A stretch of 7,246 bases of DNA from contig JASLDQ010000207.1 of assembly GCA_030151505.1 (NCBI GenBank), positions 1-7,246 of the forward strand, given 5' to 3'. The position numbers were made by a program, and so were the translations under genes. The notes below the pieces were generated by a model. The model was not told where the DNA came from, ran no database searches, and saw only the letters and a program-made list of their open reading frames with translations. Positions 6,690-7,246 of the stretch are shown piece by piece; position 1 is the first letter of the stretch, and each line of letters starts with the position of its first letter. The stretch comes from Chromobacteriaceae bacterium. Its GTDB lineage: Bacteria; Pseudomonadota; Gammaproteobacteria; Burkholderiales; Aquaspirillaceae.

Positions 6690-7246
6690 GCGACTACGCC
6701 AATCTTCTGCTGGAAAAACGCGGCCACACCGCCGTGGTGACCATGGACAACCCGCCCGCCAACACCTGGACCCGCGACAGCCTGGCCGCGCTCAAGCAGC
6801 TGGTGGCCGACCTCAACCGCGACAACGACATCTGGGCGCTGGTGCTGCACGGCCGCGGCGACAAGTTCTTCTCGGCCGGCGCCGACCTCAAGCTGTTCGC
6901 CGACGGCGACGCCGAGGTGGCCAAGGAAATGTCCCAGCTGTTCGGCGCCGCCTTCGAGGCGCTGAGCCAGTTCCGCGGTGTCAGCATCGCCGCCATCAAC
7001 GGCTACGCGATGGGCGGCGGGCTGGAAGTGGCGCTGGCCTGCGACCTGCGCGTGGCCGAGCAGCAGGCGCAGATGGGCCTGCCGGAGGCGACGGTGGGCC
7101 TGCTGCCTTGCGCCGGCGGCACCCAGCTGCTGCCGCATCTGGTCGGCGAAGGCTGGGCCAAGCGCCTGATCCTCTTGGGCGAGCGCATCGACGCCGCCAC
7201 CGCCGAACGCATCGGTCTGGTCGAGACGGTGGTGGCGCCGGGCGAA
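6686..7246 (+). CDS. Enoyl-CoA hydratase/isomerase (crotonase family), 3' partial
   Basis: Adds water across the double bond of an enoyl-CoA; in this context methacrylyl-CoA to 3-hydroxyisobutyryl-CoA is the likely reaction. The frame is open to the window end (187 residues visible of a usual 255-260). The oxyanion-hole segments are FSAGADLKLF (62-71) and NGYAMGGGLE (105-114). Both catalytic glutamates of true hydratases are in place: E114 in GGGLEVALACD and E134 in GLPEATVGLLPCAGGTQ, corresponding to Glu144 and Glu164 of rat mitochondrial crotonase. This argues for a hydratase and against a 3-hydroxyisobutyryl-CoA hydrolase or an isomerase lacking one glutamate. The start ATG overlaps the dehydrogenase TGA in ATGA. 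The upstream GGAGA (6672-6676, 9 nt before the ATG) can serve as its ribosome binding site. A general short-chain enoyl-CoA hydratase role remains possible. Confidence 0.92.
   Translation, partial: MSDYANLLLEKRGHTAVVTMDNPPANTWTRDSLAALKQLVADLNRDNDIWALVLHGRGDKFFSAGADLKLFADGDAEVAKEMSQLFGAAFEALSQFRGVSIAAINGYAMGGGLEVALACDLRVAEQQAQMGLPEATVGLLPCAGGTQLLPHLVGEGWAKRLILLGERIDAATAERIGLVETVVAPGE

Overview
The window is a high-GC, gene-dense bacterial segment with every gene on the + strand. Gene content and protein style (a LivF-type ABC ATPase beside a PaaK-like ligase, then a valine-degradation cluster) suggest a Betaproteobacterium, possibly in the Neisseriales/Chromobacteriaceae. That placement is inferred from recalled family resemblance, not from a search. 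No rRNA, tRNA, CRISPR array, insertion sequence or replication origin is visible, and no gene-free stretch exceeds about 135 bp.

Left block (1-3218): the 3' part of a periplasmic substrate-binding protein of the branched-chain amino acid (Peripla_BP_6) class, a LivF-type ATPase with an unusually long basic tail, and a PaaK-superfamily adenylate-forming protein. They look like the distal end of an ABC importer operon, with the membrane subunits presumably upstream. The pairing suggests import of an amino acid or aromatic/acyl acid followed by CoA activation. However, the ligase-like protein lacks the canonical phosphate-binding loop and has no lysine at all in its last 89 residues, so its chemistry is uncertain. 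GC-rich stem-loops without T-tracts lie in the two gaps between these genes.

Right block (3219-7246): a 133-bp spacer carries a perfect 16-bp palindrome and a second inverted repeat. It is followed by mmsA (CoA-acylating methylmalonate-semialdehyde dehydrogenase), a small membrane protein, an isobutyryl-CoA dehydrogenase-like acyl-CoA dehydrogenase, and the 5' part of an enoyl-CoA hydratase that overlaps the dehydrogenase by ATGA. The dehydrogenase, hydratase and MmsA account for isobutyryl-CoA to methacrylyl-CoA to 3-hydroxyisobutyryl-CoA, and the final methylmalonate semialdehyde to propionyl-CoA step of valine catabolism. The missing hydrolase and 3-hydroxyisobutyrate dehydrogenase would be expected beyond the right edge or elsewhere.

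The most unusual item is the 180-residue membrane protein between mmsA and the acyl-CoA dehydrogenase. Its pattern (Ala-Asp-x-Lys-Ala motif before a hydrophobic segment, a strong central TM helix, a soluble helical part, a last TM helix) resembles the Pycsar effector PycTM/DUF5706 family. That family is known as an antiphage cyclic-pyrimidine-nucleotide effector, but no pyrimidine cyclase gene is in the window. It is either an orphan effector or a family member reused for another job inside a catabolic cluster.
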